The notes under the pieces were generated by a model, which saw nothing but the letters and a program-made list of their open reading frames with translations, searched no databases and was not told the origin of the DNA. A DNA stretch of 22,576 bases from Cudoniella acicularis (taxonomy: Eukaryota; Ascomycota; Leotiomycetes; Helotiales; Helotiaceae): the NCBI GenBank assembly GCA_013054445.1, contig JAAMPI010000943.1, positions 1-22,576 of the forward strand, given 5' to 3'. A program made the translations under genes and the position numbers. Of the stretch, positions 21,652-22,576 are shown piece by piece (the stretch's first letter is position 1; each line of letters begins with the position of its first letter).

Positions 21652-21910
21652 GGTATCCTGCTCAAAGAGAGTCGTCAGTAGATGCTACACAGGATGATAG
21701 ACAGACAGGGGTAGCTTACGGAGAGGAGGCGGGAGGTTTGTTTTGGTAGTGTTCTTCTATATGCGTTAACAGGTGGTGCACAGCATTGCATCTACTGGAG
21801 GGTACTTACGGGAGAGTTGTTGTGGGTAGAGGAGCAGAGTTCTATTATACAGTTAGCTAGTGCCTATTTGATGATCTCAGCTATATTTCAGCTTGTTGGG
21901 GGTAGATACT
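21646..21910 (-). other. Spliced 5' leader exons of the small gene
   Basis: On the minus strand, consensus splice sites define leader exons ending at 21910, then 21810-21841, 21720-21756, and the leader part (21652-21657) of the exon holding the start codon. The introns are 21842-21909, 21757-21809 and 21658-21719. The frame of the coding sequence is open through these pieces, but no in-frame ATG precedes 21651, so they are read as untranslated. A CT-rich tract (about 21921-21960) lies in the first leader exon. Another frame begins with an ATG near 22036 and could act as an upstream ORF. Confidence 0.45.
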
Positions 21911-22035
21911 TGATGCTTTTTCGAAGCGTGAAGAAGAAGAAAAAGAAGAGGGAAAGAAGCTGGCTGTCGTAAAGTATGCCCAAAATCCGTTTGGCTCGGT
22001 CGCTGTTGTCAAAACTCGACGATATCTTTATTGCC

Positions 22036-22576
22036 GTCATTCAAAGCTCACACCTCAAATCTATCCCAATAACAGGAACAGGTTAAATGAATCATTTATT
22101 ACCAATCGCAGAATATACATTTGAAACAATAAACACTTTAATATTAATGCATTTGCTTGAAATCTTAGCATTTACTTTTGTAGATGTCTCTACACGCACT
22201 TGCATTGCTAAAAACCATCGTTTAAGCACTGGAAAATATTCCTCATAAAGTCTTTGATGGATATTTAGTAGCAGTACACTGCCTAGCTAATTGCAATAAT
22301 ATAAGCAGTTTGTTTTGTGTCTTCTGACTAGCGGTTGATAATTCGTTGCTTCACGAGTTATAGATACAAAGTAGAAAATTTGCCCAAAGATCCTCGCGCA
22401 ACATTCGAGCAAAGAAATAACTGTTTTCATTTAAATTAAATTTAATATTTCTTGTGATAAGATAGGAAATAAGGTACTGTATAGTTGGTTCAACCCCAAG
22501 AGCCGCTGGATTTATTCCGGGTAGGTGTAGGCTGCGTGATGGGTAGTGGGTAGTACCTATTACCCGCGGTTGGGTA
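22036..22576. other. AT-rich right end, no gene seen
   Basis: This is presumably the promoter of the small minus-strand gene, then unassigned AT-rich sequence to the window edge. The last 60 bases become GC-richer, with repeated GGGTAG words. No RNA gene could be folded by eye. Confidence 0.4.

Noticed and set aside
22486..22497. tRNA-like B box GGTTCAACCCC
   Set aside because: No matching A box, acceptor stem or cloverleaf could be found upstream at the needed distance.

Overview
This window comes from a filamentous ascomycete, probably Pezizomycotina and possibly Leotiomycetes. The genes are split by many short spliceosomal introns (about 40-60 bp, GTAAGT/GTATGT donors, CTAAC/CTGAC-like branch sites, AG acceptors). 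A Zn2Cys6 regulator is present. One degraded gene carries stop codons of the kind left by repeat-induced point mutation (RIP). The class-level guess rests on remembered protein similarity and was not tested.

Left block, all on the minus strand. Positions 1-99 are the N-terminus of a CUE1-like ER membrane protein cut by the window edge. Positions 818-3300 are a complete nine-exon NOT2 gene (CCR4-NOT complex, 524 aa). Positions 4579-6992 are a complete five-exon Zn2Cys6 transcription factor (735 aa). I rebuilt these joins by hand; every exon phase closes and each frame ends at a normal stop.

Middle. From 6993 to 14631 (about 7.6 kb) I find no gene I can support. This stretch holds microsatellites, small palindromes and one weak 121-codon ORF (13402-13767).

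Right block. NSA2, a 60S ribosome-biogenesis factor (eight exons, 261 aa), lies on the plus strand at 14632-15964. Next, on the minus strand at 16531-19725, is the most unusual object: a large broken gene that would encode about 1033 residues. It has an acidic N-terminus, a GIY-YIG-like nuclease domain, a long unrecognised middle and a C-terminal tandem array of 45-residue Zn2Cys6-like cysteine modules. Four in-frame stops (one TAA, three TAG) interrupt it. All four fit CAA/CAG to TAA/TAG changes, which is the CpA-to-TpA signature of RIP. A further cysteine module downstream is frameshifted and decayed. RIP acts on multicopy DNA, so this is probably one member of a repeated family.

Far right, minus strand, 20638-21651: a small gene made of tiny exons (coding pieces of 6, 38, 31, 27, 36 and 165 nt) plus spliced leader exons up to 21910, predicted to encode 100 aa of unknown function. 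A degenerate repeat with a 29-bp core occurs at about 14248 and about 20366, flanking the NSA2/pseudogene segment in the same orientation. The conserved genes are ordinary housekeeping genes and show no joint pathway. The accessory interest lies in the pseudogene and the small multi-exon gene.
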